64,000 bases of DNA from Flavobacterium kayseriense (GCF_014305095.1 NZ_JACRUI010000004.1:62001-126000); one strand, 5' to 3'; counted from the first letter of the stretch, positions 8,709 through 17,672 are shown. Notes: generated by a model not told the origin, from the sequence alone. Translations and numbers: made by a program.

Positions 8709-10769
8709 TTATTTTGTAATCGATTCTAAGTCGAACAAGAAAGTGAATTCTTTTGCCAATTCCTTAAGCGCTTCAAATCGCCCAGATGCTCCACCATGTC
8801 CAGCATCCATATTCGTATCTAAATATAAAACAGTATCATTTGTCTTCATGGTACGTAGCTTAGCAACCCATTTAGCAGGCTCCCAATATTGCACCTGTGA
8901 ATCATGCAATCCTGTTGAAACATACATATTAGGGTAGTTTTGCTCTTTTACATTATCATAAGGGGAGTATGATCGCATGTAGTTGTAATACTTCTTTTTA
9001 TTTGGATTTCCCCATTCGTCATATTCTCCTGTCGTAAGCGGGATGGTATCATCTAACATCGTTGTCATCACATCTACAAAAGGGACTTGTGCAATAATTC
9101 CATTATACAATTCAGGCGCTTCGTTCGCAAGTACTCCCATTAATAGTCCTCCTGCAGAGCCACCTTCTGCGTACAAATGCGCTGACGAAGTATATTTATG
9201 CATAATAACATATTTCGAGCAATCTATAAAGTCAGTAAATGTATTCTTCTTCTTAAGTAGCTTGCCATCATCATACCATTGTCGGCCTAAATCTTCTCCA
9301 CCTCGAATATGAGCAATAGCATAAATAAAACCTCTATCTAAAAGCGATAATCTAGTAGTCGAAAAATATGCATCCATAGAGTGGCCGTAAGAGCCGTATG
9401 CGTAAAGCAACAACGGGTTTTCACCATTCTTTTCCATGTCTTTTCGGTAAACCATAGAAATCGGAACTTTTGTACCATCTTGAGTCGTAGCCCAAACACG
9501 TTCCTCGATATAATTATTTTTATCAAACTTTCCTCCCAGAACCTCTTGCTCTTTTAAAACGACCTTCTCTTTAGTCTTCATATTAAAATCAATAACCGAC
9601 GAAGGTGTCGCCATAGATTGATACCCATAACGAAGAATGTCCGTATCAAAATCAACATTAGTAGACGTATATGCTGTGTAGGTTTGGCTTTCAAAAGGCA
9701 GGAAGTACTCCCCTTCTCCACTCCAAGGCATAATGCGTATTCTGTTCAAGCCATTAGTTCGCTCAGAAACGACTAAATAATCCTTAAAAATATCAATATC
9801 TTCTAGTAAAACATCTTCCCTATGCATAATAACCTCTTCCCAATTTTCCATGGTAGTAGCTATTTCAGGCGTTTTCATCAATTTAAAATTGGTGGCCTCA
9901 TCCTTATTTGTTACAATGTAAAAACTGTCTCCGTAATGGGATATGCTGTATTCATGTCCTCTCTTACGTTTCTGAAATACCTTAAATTTCCCTTCAGGAA
10001 TATCTGCAGGTAAAGTTCGAAATTCTGTTGTTAAGGTACTTGAAGAGCTTATTAAAATATATTTTCTTGATTTTTCTTTTCCAACACCTACATTAAAAGT
10101 ATCGTCTTTTTCAAAATAAACTAGCTCATCAGTAGCAGTCTCTGTTCCTACTTTGTGTTTAAAAACTTTATCAGAACGTAACGTTTTTTCGTCCTGTCTC
10201 GTATAGAAAATAGTTGAGTTGTCATTTGCCCAAGTAGAATTACCAGTAGCATTCTCAATCGTATCCTTTAATATTTCACCCGTAAAGAGGTTTTTAACAT
10301 GTAGGGTGTAAATACGTCGACCTACTAAATCAAGCGCATAAGTAGCATATTGATTGTCAATACTTATACTTAAACCACTTAATTTAAAATACTTGTGCCC
10401 TTCGGCTAATGCGTTACAGTCAAACATAATCTCTTCTGCTGCATCGAGACTACCTTTTTTTCGAGAATAAATAGGATACCCTTTACCTGTTTCAAATCTA
10501 GTGATGTAATAATAACCATTGTATAGGTAAGGAACAGACTCATCATCTTCCTTAATTCTGCCTTTCATCTCTTCAAACAATTCTTTTTGAAAACCAGTTT
10601 GACTTGCGGTCATGTCTTGGTAATATTGATTTTCTTTGTTCAAATAATCAATTACTTCAGGATTTTCTCTGTCATTTAACCAAAAATAATTATCAATTCT
10701 CGTATCGTCAAATTTTTCAAAAGTGGTTGGTATAATTGTAGCAACGGGCGGCTGTATCTTTTCTATCAT
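8709..10769 (-). CDS. ptrB: Oligopeptidase B (S9A family, protease II)
   Basis: The 686-residue serine oligopeptidase has an N-terminal beta-propeller and a C-terminal alpha/beta-hydrolase domain. Near the start it reads YFWLNDRENPEVIDYLNKEN, typical of S9A. The catalytic serine is in AEGGSAGGLLMG, the aspartate is in STGLHDSQVQYWEP, and the histidine is in DAGHGGASGR. The GEYDEWGNP stretch is characteristic of oligopeptidase B, which cuts short peptides after basic residues. No signal peptide is visible from the chosen ATG, so a cytoplasmic location is likely. It converges on the PLP-fold gene and diverges from ybaB. The family call is firm. Confidence 0.92.
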   Translation of the reverse strand: MIEKIQPPVATIIPTTFEKFDDTRIDNYFWLNDRENPEVIDYLNKENQYYQDMTASQTGFQKELFEEMKGRIKEDDESVPYLYNGYYYITRFETGKGYPIYSRKKGSLDAAEEIMFDCNALAEGHKYFKLSGLSISIDNQYATYALDLVGRRIYTLHVKNLFTGEILKDTIENATGNSTWANDNSTIFYTRQDEKTLRSDKVFKHKVGTETATDELVYFEKDDTFNVGVGKEKSRKYILISSSSTLTTEFRTLPADIPEGKFKVFQKRKRGHEYSISHYGDSFYIVTNKDEATNFKLMKTPEIATTMENWEEVIMHREDVLLEDIDIFKDYLVVSERTNGLNRIRIMPWSGEGEYFLPFESQTYTAYTSTNVDFDTDILRYGYQSMATPSSVIDFNMKTKEKVVLKEQEVLGGKFDKNNYIEERVWATTQDGTKVPISMVYRKDMEKNGENPLLLYAYGSYGHSMDAYFSTTRLSLLDRGFIYAIAHIRGGEDLGRQWYDDGKLLKKKNTFTDFIDCSKYVIMHKYTSSAHLYAEGGSAGGLLMGVLANEAPELYNGIIAQVPFVDVMTTMLDDTIPLTTGEYDEWGNPNKKKYYNYMRSYSPYDNVKEQNYPNMYVSTGLHDSQVQYWEPAKWVAKLRTMKTNDTVLYLDTNMDAGHGGASGRFEALKELAKEFTFLFDLESITK

Positions 10770-10801
10770 TTTTTGGACTTTCGTATTTGTGTAAGCTGCT
10801 G

Positions 10802-10809
10802 CAAAAATA
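10802..10809 (-). promoter_or_regulatory. Probable -7 box for oligopeptidase B
   Basis: Read on the minus strand this is TATTTTTG, matching TAnnTTTG, 33 bases upstream of the ptrB start codon. A good -33 TTG is not evident. Confidence 0.45.
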
Positions 10810-10852
10810 ACACAAACAAGGTTTAGATTCCCCCTTTTATGAATATTTTACA

Positions 10853-10882
10853 TTGCTTATTGCCCTAAAAACAGTAATTTCG
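10853..10882 (+). promoter_or_regulatory. Possible promoter for ybaB
   Basis: TTG at 10853-10855 and TAATTTCG at 10875-10882 (one mismatch to TAnnTTTG) are 19 bases apart, 26 bases before the ybaB start. Confidence 0.4.
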
Positions 10883-10908
10883 TATTCAATAACTTAAAAA
10901 GAACAAAA

Positions 10909-11229
10909 ATGGATTTAATGGGAATGATGGGTAAGTTAAAAGAGACCCAAAATAAAATTGAAGAGACAAAAAAGCGCTTAGATACTGTTCTCGTTGATGA
11001 GCAAAGTACAGATGGATTACTAAAAGTAACCTTAACTGCAAATAGAAAAGTGAAATCAATCACCATTGCAGACGAACTTTTAGAAGACAAAGAGCAACTA
11101 GAAGACTATATGATTTTAGTACTTAATAAAGCAATCGAAAAAGCAACGAAAGTCAACGAAGCTGAACTTGATGCTGTGGCTAAAATGGATATGCCAATGA
11201 TTCCAGGAATGGATAATTTATTTAAATAG
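10909..11229 (+). CDS. YbaB/EbfC family nucleoid-associated protein
   Basis: The 106-residue protein has the standard YbaB layout. An N-terminal Met-rich helix ([20 protein letters not shown]) leads into a coiled-coil-like stretch. The beta-sheet core [19 protein letters not shown] follows, then a helix with [17 protein letters not shown] and a Met-rich tail, [12 protein letters not shown]. Members dimerise into tweezer shapes and bind DNA with low specificity. In many bacteria the gene lies next to dnaX or recR, but not here. Length is normal. It is divergent from ptrB and ends at a terminator. The family call is firm and the biological role is generic. Confidence 0.9.
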   Translation: MDLMGMMGKLKETQNKIEETKKRLDTVLVDEQSTDGLLKVTLTANRKVKSITIADELLEDKEQLEDYMILVLNKAIEKATKVNEAELDAVAKMDMPMIPGMDNLFK

Positions 11230-11254
11230 ACAGGATAAAACCTATCGTTTAAAA

Positions 11255-11298
11255 CAAAAAAAATGAGTTACTACAATTGATTTGTAACTCATTTTTTT
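11255..11298. terminator. Bidirectional terminator between ybaB and threonine aldolase
   Basis: A run of A residues, ATGAGTTAC, a loop of about 13 bases, GTAACTCAT and a T run form a long stem. It lies between two convergent genes. Confidence 0.88.
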
Positions 11299-11311
11299 AT
11301 TTACTTTTCTC

Positions 11312-12331
11312 TTAAAACTTAGAAAGCGTTTCCAATACGTAAGTATGCATCACCTCTCTATAATCAAGATGGGTAACAATACGTAACTTGCCCTGTCCCA
11401 TCGAACTTATCGAAATATTTTTCTGTTTCAACTTTTCGATTAAAACCTTTTCGTCATAAGAAGGGGCTAGTGTAAAAATAAGTATGTTCGTTTCTACTGG
11501 TTCTACTTTAGCAACCCAACTTTTAGAGCTTAGCATCGCTCCTAATTCCTTAGCTCTGCGGTGATCTTCTGCAAGTCTTTCGATATTATTATTCAAAGCA
11601 TAAATTCCGGCTGCAGCCAAATAACCAACCTGACGCATACCACCACCAAATATTTTTCGGATGCGAAGCGCACGATGAATCGTTGCCTTATCTCCTAATA
11701 AAACCGAACCGATAGGAGCTCCCAAACCTTTAGACAAGCAAACCGATATCGTATCAAATATTTTTCCAAATGCTTTTGGGTCTTGCCTTTTGGCAACTAA
11801 TGCATTCCATATACGTGCTCCATCAAGATGAAATTTCAAATTATTAGCTACGCAAACTTTTTTAATTTCTCTTAGATCTTCTAATTCGTAACAAGCACCA
11901 CCTCCTTTATTAGTCGTATTTTCGACACACACCAAACTCGTTAGCGGGTTATGGTAAAACTCAGGATCGTTAATCGCGCCTGCTACCTGATCAGCTGTTA
12001 TCATACCGCGCTTCCCATCTAGCAAACTAAAAGAAACACCACTATTAAACGATGCTCCTCCACCTTCATACAAATACACATGCGCATATTTGTCGGCTAT
12101 AATTTGTTCTCCTGGTTGGGTATGTAATTTCAAGGCTGTTTGGTTTGCCATCGTTCCTGAAGGAAAAAACAAAGCGGCTTCCATCCCAAACATAGTCGCT
12201 AAACTCGACTCTAATTCAATAACAGTGGGATCTTGTTTGTATACATCATCACCCACTTGGGCGTTAAACATATACTGTAACATTTCGTATGAGGGCTTAG
12301 TAACCGTATCGCTAACTAAATTTATTTCCAT
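11312..12331 (-). CDS. ltaE: Low-specificity L-threonine aldolase (PLP enzyme)
   Basis: The 339-residue protein matches the beta-eliminating lyase family that splits L-threonine or L-allo-threonine into glycine and acetaldehyde. It opens with EINLVSDTVTKPSYEMLQYM and has GDDVYKQDPTVIELE, then ALFFPSGTMANQTALKLH, the sheet motif FHLDGARIWNALVA, and the Schiff-base segment SVCLSKGLGAPIGSVLLG, whose lysine is the PLP ligand. The acceptor motif MRQVGYLAAAGIYAL is also present. Length is typical. It may contribute to glycine and one-carbon supply along with gcvT, but it is not linked to it. It diverges from prfB across a 78-base gap. The symbol follows the E. coli name for the low-specificity enzyme. 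Confidence 0.88.
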   Translation of the reverse strand: MEINLVSDTVTKPSYEMLQYMFNAQVGDDVYKQDPTVIELESSLATMFGMEAALFFPSGTMANQTALKLHTQPGEQIIADKYAHVYLYEGGGASFNSGVSFSLLDGKRGMITADQVAGAINDPEFYHNPLTSLVCVENTTNKGGGACYELEDLREIKKVCVANNLKFHLDGARIWNALVAKRQDPKAFGKIFDTISVCLSKGLGAPIGSVLLGDKATIHRALRIRKIFGGGMRQVGYLAAAGIYALNNNIERLAEDHRRAKELGAMLSSKSWVAKVEPVETNILIFTLAPSYDEKVLIEKLKQKNISISSMGQGKLRIVTHLDYREVMHTYVLETLSKF

Positions 12332-12359
12332 ATGTTTTATTTAAATGAACAACTCTAAG

Positions 12360-12389
12360 TTGGTCTGACGTAAAAAATTTCTATTTTTG
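12360..12389 (+). promoter_or_regulatory. Bacteroidota-type promoter for prfB
   Basis: TTG at 12360-12362 and TATTTTTG at 12382-12389 have a 19-base spacer, an excellent match to the flavobacterial pattern. The prfB ATG follows at 12410, giving a short leader of roughly 15 bases. Confidence 0.75.
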
Positions 12390-12409
12390 CCTACAAAATT
12401 ACATAATTT

Positions 12410-13508
12410 ATGACAACTACCGAACAAATTAAAGGTATTGTAGAGCGCCTTGGTGCGTTGAGGAGGTATCTTTGACGTTGATGCCAAACTGATTGAAATT
12501 TCTAACGAAGAAGAAAAGACTTTTGCTCCTGATTTTTGGAATAACGCCAAAGAAGCAGAACTAATTGTAAAGAATCTTAGAAATAAAAAAAAATGGATCG
12601 AGGACTACAATAAAGCCATCGAACTTACGGATGAGTTGCAACTTGCTTATGAGTTTTATAAGGAGGGTGAACTCACTGCTGAGGAACTTGATGAGCAACA
12701 TCTAGCTACTGAAAATCATCTTGAAGCCATTGAGTTCAAAAACATGCTTTCTGACGAAGGAGACACCTTAAGTGCCGTTTTGCAGATCACTGCTGGTGCT
12801 GGTGGAACAGAAAGTTGTGACTGGGCCTCCATGCTTATGCGTATGTACATGATGTGGGGTGAAAAATATGGCTATAAAATCAAAGAATTGAACTATCAAG
12901 GTGGGGAGGTTGCCGGTATTAAAACCGTTACACTCGAATTTGAAGGCGATTATTCTTTTGGTTATCTAAAAGGTGAAAATGGTGTGCATCGATTGGTGCG
13001 TATTTCCCCTTTTGATAGTAATGCTAAGCGACATACTTCATTTGCATCTGTTTATGTATATCCTTTAGTGGATGATAGTATTGAAATAGAAATCAATCCT
13101 GCCGATATCGAAATTACAACCTCACGTTCTAGTGGAGCGGGTGGACAAAACGTGAACAAGGTCGAGACTAAGGTACAATTGTACCATAAACCTACAGGAA
13201 TTCAAATTCAATGTTCAGAGACGCGTTCTCAGCAAGACAATAGACAACGCGCCATGCAAATGCTTCGTTCTCAGTTGTACGAAATCGAATTAAAGAAAAA
13301 GCAAGAACAACGCGCCGATATTGAAGCCGGCAAAATGAAAATCGAATGGGGTTCCCAAATTAGGAACTACGTTATGCAACCCTACAAACTGGTGAAAGAT
13401 GTTCGAACCGGACATGAAACTAGCAATGTAGACGGCGTAATGGATGGCCAAATCGATGACTTTTTAAAAGCCTACTTAATGATGATGGGACAAAAAGAAG
13501 AGGAGTAA
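12410..13508 (+). CDS. prfB: Peptide chain release factor 2 with programmed +1 frameshift
   Basis: RF2 ends translation at UGA and UAA codons. The gene starts at ATG 12410 ([21 protein letters not shown]) and meets an in-frame TGA at 12473-12475. Skipping one base (CTT TGA C read as CTT GAC) continues in the +1 frame to 13508, giving 21 + 344 = 365 residues, the usual RF2 length. The frameshift cassette AGGAGGTATCTTTGAC has an internal Shine-Dalgarno-like AGGAGG, spaced as in E. coli. The product keeps the tripeptide-recognition region [19 protein letters not shown] and the peptidyl-hydrolysis motif [15 protein letters not shown]. An annotation starting at 12636 would be truncated. A terminator follows. 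Confidence 0.95.
12461..12476 (+). promoter_or_regulatory. prfB +1 frameshift signal
   Basis: AGGAGGTATCTTTGAC combines an SD-like hexamer (12461-12466), a 3-base spacer, the slippery CTT and the weak stop TGA followed by C. When RF2 is scarce the ribosome pauses at TGA and shifts +1, which makes an autoregulatory loop. Confidence 0.93.
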
Positions 13509-13530
13509 TATTATCCTAAAGTTAAATTTA

Positions 13531-13572
13531 AGTCTTACCGAAAATTTTCAATTTTCTGTAAGACTTTTTTTA
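13531..13572 (+). terminator. Rho-independent terminator after prfB
   Basis: AAGTCTTAC and GTAAGACTT flank a second inner pairing of GAAAATT with AATTTTC. Eight T residues follow. Confidence 0.88.
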
Positions 13573-13574
13573 AT

Positions 13575-13582
13575 ACATTTGC
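13575..13582 (+). promoter_or_regulatory. Probable -7 box for the MORN/TonB_C protein gene
   Basis: TACATTTG matches TAnnTTTG and lies 22 bases before the start codon, directly after the prfB terminator. No clear -33 TTG was seen. Confidence 0.5.
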
Positions 13583-13604
13583 TGAAAAATCAAGTATCCT
13601 ACTC

Positions 13605-14309
13605 ATGAAAAAATCAATTTTATTTTTCTTCTTGCTGATTTCAATTACTTTCTACAGCCAAGAAAAAGTCTACTTTACCGAGGATTTCAAAGAATTACCT
13701 TCGGCAGAAAATGCAGTATATTATAGCACATACGAAGAAGTTGAAAAGGGAACGCAAAGAACAACCTACTTCCTTGATGGTACCAAACGAAACAGTGATT
13801 TGTTTTCAAACTACCGCAAGAAAATGAAGGATGGTCCATCGATTGAGTGGCATAAAAACGGAAGTAAAGCTCGAGAAGTACAATACGTTAAAAACAAGAT
13901 TGAAGGAGTTACAACTTCGTATTATGAGAATGGCATTATAAAACGAAAAGAGAATTTTAAAAATGGAGATTTTGTTAATGGCAAGTGCTTTGACGAGAGC
14001 GGAAACGAAATTGCCTTTTTTCCGTATCGTAAAGAAGCTCAATTTCCTGGCGGACCTAAAGAATTCTATACTTATATTGCTAAAAATTTTCGCCAACCTA
14101 ACAGCAGCCAAGGAGAAATAATCATTGGTTTTAACGTAGAATTAGACGGTAGTTTGAATCACTTTGAAATTATAAAAAGCATTAACAAAGAGATGGATTT
14201 GGCAGCTATAAAAGTTTTGGCAAATGGGCCAAAATGGGTTCCTGCTCAAATTGATGGCAAGGACACGGTTCAAAAATTAAAAATTCCAATTACCGTAAAA
14301 TACAATTAA
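13605..14309 (+). CDS. Exported protein with YwqK/MORN-like repeats and a TonB C-terminal-type domain
   Basis: The 234-residue protein has a signal peptide (MKKSILFFFLLISITFYSQ). Residues about 60-125 contain MORN-like units of the YwqK type, such as GPSIEWHKNGSKAREVQYVK and GVTTSYYENGIIKRKENFKNG. The last 90 residues resemble the TonB C-terminal fold: FPGGPKEFYTYIAKNF, then GEIIIGFNVELDGSLNHFEI, and the tail WVPAQIDGKDTVQKLKIPIT. There is no N-terminal membrane anchor or proline-rich linker, so it is probably a soluble periplasmic protein and not an energy transducer. It forms a single-gene unit. Function is unknown; the two domain calls are moderately sure. Confidence 0.75.
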   Translation: MKKSILFFFLLISITFYSQEKVYFTEDFKELPSAENAVYYSTYEEVEKGTQRTTYFLDGTKRNSDLFSNYRKKMKDGPSIEWHKNGSKAREVQYVKNKIEGVTTSYYENGIIKRKENFKNGDFVNGKCFDESGNEIAFFPYRKEAQFPGGPKEFYTYIAKNFRQPNSSQGEIIIGFNVELDGSLNHFEIIKSINKEMDLAAIKVLANGPKWVPAQIDGKDTVQKLKIPITVKYN

Positions 14310-14665
14310 ACTTAACCATTGGTAATTATCTAAACTTTATCACAAAACGGTAGCTTTACAGTTGTTTTAACTTGCGAATGCGATTTGAATAAAACAACTT
14401 TTTCATTACTAAAATAAATTAATCTCTACAACCGACAGAACATAGTTCATGTCGGTTTTTTTGTCCCCAGTTTCGCATTGTAACAAGAACTTCATACTAT
14501 TAAACTTGAAGCATCAGCTATGTAAATTCGCAATTTATTCACAATACATCAATCTAAACTCTATTTTTAGTTAATCTTCCATTCCCTATTCATAAAGCAT
14601 TTGGAATTTCACTAACTATTTACTTTATTTGAATTCGAATTTAACTATTTAGCAACTTACCACTT
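14310..14665. other. Gene-free spacer with a terminator before lpxD
   Basis: These 356 bases hold one clear terminator (14430-14462) and otherwise AT-rich sequence. No credible small gene or RNA was recognised. Confidence 0.5.
14430..14462 (+). terminator. Rho-independent terminator upstream of lpxD
   Basis: ACCGACA and TGTCGGT pair, with an inner GAAC/GTTC pairing, followed by a T run. It sits 120 bases past the MORN/TonB_C gene. Confidence 0.82.
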
Positions 14666-15664
14666 ATGAAATCGTATTCAGTCCAAGAAATAAATGAAGT
14701 CCTTAAGGGAGAAGTTATAGGATCAACATCACACTTAGTTACTGCTCCTGAGCAATTAGAAGCAGCATCCGAAACAGAAATTTCATTTATTGGAAATAAA
14801 AAATACGAAAAAATATGGGCCAACTCTAAGGCATGTGTTGCCGTCGTAAATGAGGACATCGCCATACAACCTGGAGAAAATAGAGCTTTTATCAAAGTAA
14901 AAAATGCCGACTTAGCCATGTCACAAGTGCTGGAATTATTTGCACATCCTATGCCTGCATTTTCGGTAGATATCCATCCTTCGGCAGTAGTAGATAATAC
15001 GGCTACAATTGGTACTGGTGCTAAAATAGGTGCAGGTTGCTACATTGGTCCCGATGTAAAAATTGGTGCTAACGCCATTATATACCCAAATGTCACGATT
15101 CTTGATGCCTCTACTATAGGTACTAACACTGTTATATGGTCGGGTAGCGTTGTTAGAGAGCGTTGTCATATTGGGAATGATTGTATTATTCATCCTAATG
15201 CGACTATTGGCGCAGACGGCTTTGGTTTCAGACCTTGTCCACAACGAGGATTAGTTAAGATTCCGCAAATAGGTAATGTAATTATAGGCAACGGAGTCGA
15301 AATAGGGGCTAATTCTTGTGTCGATAGAGGAAAATTCAGTTCAACCGTTCTTGGTGATGGTTGTAAAATTGACAATTTAGTACAAATAGGACATAATAGT
15401 AAACTAGGTCGTTTTTGTATTATGGCAGGACACAGTGGTTTAGCTGGATCCGTAACTTTAGGCGATGGTGTCATCATTGGCGGAAGCGCTTCTATTAAGG
15501 ACCATACTACTTTGGGTAGCGGAGCTATAATTGGTGCAGGATCAGGTGTTGTTAGCGACGTTCCTGCAGGTAAAACCGTTTTAGGTTATCCAGCAGTAGA
15601 AGCTAGAGATGCTTTAAAACAATGGGCTATACTAAAAAGACTTGTTAACGAATCTAAGAAGTAA
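14666..15664 (+). CDS. lpxD: UDP-3-O-acylglucosamine N-acyltransferase (LpxD-type)
   Basis: The 332-residue enzyme adds the second hydroxyacyl chain in lipid A synthesis. The N-terminal LpxD domain (residues about 1-100) includes AASETEISFIGNKKYEKIW, and the left-handed beta-helix of hexapeptide repeats follows (for example IGTGAKIGAGCYIGPDVKIG). The family motif GADGFGFRP is present, and the catalytic histidine is in NLVQIGHNSKLG. The C-terminal helix VEARDALKQWAILKRL is typical. It stands alone here, not beside lpxC, fabZ or lpxA, so it may be a second, stand-alone lpxD-like gene. That cannot be judged from this window. Confidence 0.9.
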   Translation: MKSYSVQEINEVLKGEVIGSTSHLVTAPEQLEAASETEISFIGNKKYEKIWANSKACVAVVNEDIAIQPGENRAFIKVKNADLAMSQVLELFAHPMPAFSVDIHPSAVVDNTATIGTGAKIGAGCYIGPDVKIGANAIIYPNVTILDASTIGTNTVIWSGSVVRERCHIGNDCIIHPNATIGADGFGFRPCPQRGLVKIPQIGNVIIGNGVEIGANSCVDRGKFSSTVLGDGCKIDNLVQIGHNSKLGRFCIMAGHSGLAGSVTLGDGVIIGGSASIKDHTTLGSGAIIGAGSGVVSDVPAGKTVLGYPAVEARDALKQWAILKRLVNESKK

Positions 15665-15688
15665 ACGCATAGATTTTATCATATTCAT

Positions 15689-15718
15689 AAAAAAACAGAA
15701 GTTCGCTTCTGTTTTTTT
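15689..15718 (+). terminator. Rho-independent terminator after lpxD
   Basis: Seven A residues, ACAGAAG, a TTCG-type loop, CTTCTGT and a T run form a compact stem 25 bases past the stop. Confidence 0.88.
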
Positions 15719-15818
15719 ATGTTTAAAGCGAAAATTTTTTAGAATCGACTCTAAATAATAAAATTTATTTCGATTGATTTTGTAATTTAGCACCAACTAT
15801 TTATAACCCTATTACAAG

Positions 15819-17447
15819 ATGGATTTAAACTTCAACAAAAACGAAGATCACAATAAACTTTTATTATCGCAATTTAAGCACAACCTTTCGAAAGTAAAAT
15901 TAGGTGGTGGTGAAAAACGCATCGAAAAATTGCATGCTGAGGGAAAAATGACTGCTAGAGAGCGTATCGATTATTTGTTAGACCCAAAAGCAAAAGCAAT
16001 AGAAATTGGTGCTTTCGTAGGCGAAGGAATGTACAAGGAACACGGTGGCTGCCCATCAGGTGGTGTCGTGGTTAAAATAGGATTTATTAGAGGAAAACAA
16101 TGTGTCGTGGTTGCTAATGATGCTACTGTAAAAGCGGGTGCTTGGTTTCCTATAACTGCCAAGAAAAACTTGCGCGCACAGGAAATTGCAATGGAAAACC
16201 GCTTACCTATCATTTACTTAGTAGATAGTGCAGGGGTTTATTTACCAATGCAAGATGAAATTTTTCCTGATAAGGAACACTTCGGACGTATTTTTAGAAA
16301 TAATGCTCAAATGAGTAGCATGGGAATCACCCAAATTTCAGCAATCATGGGTAGTTGTGTTGCTGGTGGAGCTTATTTACCTATCATGAGTGACGAAGCT
16401 ATTATCGTAGAAGGTACAGGAAGTATTTTCCTTGCGGGAAGCTATTTGGTAAAAGCTGCTATTGGCGAAACCATCGATAATGAAACTCTTGGTGGAGCAA
16501 CGACACACTGCGAAATCTCAGGCGTTACTGATTACAAAGCCAAAGACGACAAAGACGCTCTTGACAAAATAAAAAATATCGTAGATAAAATTGGGGATTA
16601 TAACACCGCTGGTTTTAGTCGTGTGAAAGCCGAAAAACCAGCTTTAGACGAAAAAGAATTATACGGAATCCTTCCGAAAGCCCGTAACGAGCAATACGAC
16701 ATGATGGATATCATCAATCGTTTGGTAGATAACTCGGAGTTTGAAGCTTATAAAGACGGTTACGGACAAACAATAATTACAGGTTATGCACGCATCGACG
16801 GTTGGGCAGTAGGAATTGTTGCCAACCAACGAAAAGTAGTAAAAACCAAGAAAGGCGAAATGCAATTTGGAGGTGTTATCTACTCTGATAGTGCTGACAA
16901 AGCAACACGTTTTATCGCTAATTGCAACCAAAAGAAAATTCCTTTAGTCTTTGTTCAAGATGTTACTGGTTTTATGGTAGGATCTAAATCAGAGCAAGGC
17001 GGCATCATTAAGGATGGTGCCAAAATGGTGAATGCCGTCAGTAATTCTGTGGTGCCTAAATTCACGGTTATCGTGGGTAACTCCTACGGTGCAGGAAATT
17101 ATGCGATGTGTGGTAAAGCATACGATCCTCGTTTAATTTTTGCTTGGCCAAGTGCCGAACTTGCTGTAATGGGCGGAACACAAGCCGCCAAAGTATTAGC
17201 ACAAATCGAAGCCTCATCATTAAAGAAAAGTGGTGAAGTAGTAGACGAAGCTAAGGAAGCTGCTCTTTTCGCTAAGATCAAGGCCCGTTATGACGAACAA
17301 GTTTCACCATATTACGCTGCCTCTCGCCTTTGGACAGATGCCATTATCGATCCACTCGATACCCGTACTTGGATTTCTATGGGAATCGAAGCGGCTAACC
17401 ACGCGCCTATCGAAAAACAATTTAACCTAGGAGTGATTCAGGTTTAA
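15819..17447 (+). CDS. Acyl-CoA carboxylase, carboxyltransferase (beta) subunit, methylcrotonyl-CoA type
   Basis: The 542-residue protein has two crotonase-fold carboxyltransferase halves. N-terminal landmarks are KLHAEGKMTARERIDYLLD, EHGGCPSGGVVVKIG and the oxyanion-type GSCVAGGAYLPIMSDE. GTGSIFLAGSYLVKAAIGE favours the 3-methylcrotonyl-CoA or geranyl-CoA group over acetyl-CoA carboxylase. The C-terminal half has VQDVTGFMVGSKSEQGG and GNSYGAGNYAMCGKAYDPR. The likely role is leucine breakdown, carboxylating 3-methylcrotonyl-CoA together with a biotin-carrying alpha subunit. No alpha subunit gene is adjacent, so substrate assignment is inferred. It is cytoplasmic and single-gene. Confidence 0.88.
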   Translation: MDLNFNKNEDHNKLLLSQFKHNLSKVKLGGGEKRIEKLHAEGKMTARERIDYLLDPKAKAIEIGAFVGEGMYKEHGGCPSGGVVVKIGFIRGKQCVVVANDATVKAGAWFPITAKKNLRAQEIAMENRLPIIYLVDSAGVYLPMQDEIFPDKEHFGRIFRNNAQMSSMGITQISAIMGSCVAGGAYLPIMSDEAIIVEGTGSIFLAGSYLVKAAIGETIDNETLGGATTHCEISGVTDYKAKDDKDALDKIKNIVDKIGDYNTAGFSRVKAEKPALDEKELYGILPKARNEQYDMMDIINRLVDNSEFEAYKDGYGQTIITGYARIDGWAVGIVANQRKVVKTKKGEMQFGGVIYSDSADKATRFIANCNQKKIPLVFVQDVTGFMVGSKSEQGGIIKDGAKMVNAVSNSVVPKFTVIVGNSYGAGNYAMCGKAYDPRLIFAWPSAELAVMGGTQAAKVLAQIEASSLKKSGEVVDEAKEAALFAKIKARYDEQVSPYYAASRLWTDAIIDPLDTRTWISMGIEAANHAPIEKQFNLGVIQV

Positions 17448-17467
17448 TACACTATTATTCTTTTTTA

Positions 17468-17562
17468 GGAGCAACACACTATTTTTCAGTTCAGCAACTC
17501 TCCCGCTATACGCTGTATTCCCGCCAAAAAAAGGCGGGAGATGCCGCTGCTATCGGGGCTAA
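17468..17562 (-). repeat. Dispersed intergenic repeat, complete copy
   Basis: Between GGAGC (17468-17472) and TATCGGGGCTA (17551-17561) the segment aligns with the copy at 27662-27730. Shared blocks are CCNGCTAT, a hairpin with an A-rich loop (TCCCGCC at 17519-17525, GGCGGGA at 17533-17539) and TGCTATCNGGGCTA. The hairpin arms differ in sequence but keep pairing, which suggests structure is conserved. Confidence 0.7.
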
Positions 17563-17616
17563 ATGACAGCAGTCTAAATTTTCACAATAATTTCTGACAA
17601 ATAAAGAAAAGTGATG

Positions 17617-17624
17617 TATATTTG
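17617..17624 (+). promoter_or_regulatory. Probable -7 box for the membrane protein gene at 17673
   Basis: TATATTTG matches TAnnTTTG and lies 48 bases before the start codon. No clear -33 TTG was seen. Confidence 0.45.
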
Positions 17625-17672
17625 GTGGTAGATGGATGTTAACAGAGATTTTCACTCACCACAACCTAAAAA

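Noticed and set aside
8715..8728. TGTAATCGATTCTA, resembling the LacI-type operator
   Set aside because: It lies inside the last codons of oligopeptidase B at a convergent terminator region, and the second half of the palindrome does not match. Probably chance.
12473..12475. In-frame TGA in prfB as a sign of a pseudogene
   Set aside because: The full frameshift cassette and 365-residue total length show the classical programmed +1 shift.
12341..12550. Minus-strand open frame of 69 codons
   Set aside because: It overlaps the prfB 5' part and its promoter and is a shadow of the frameshifted gene.
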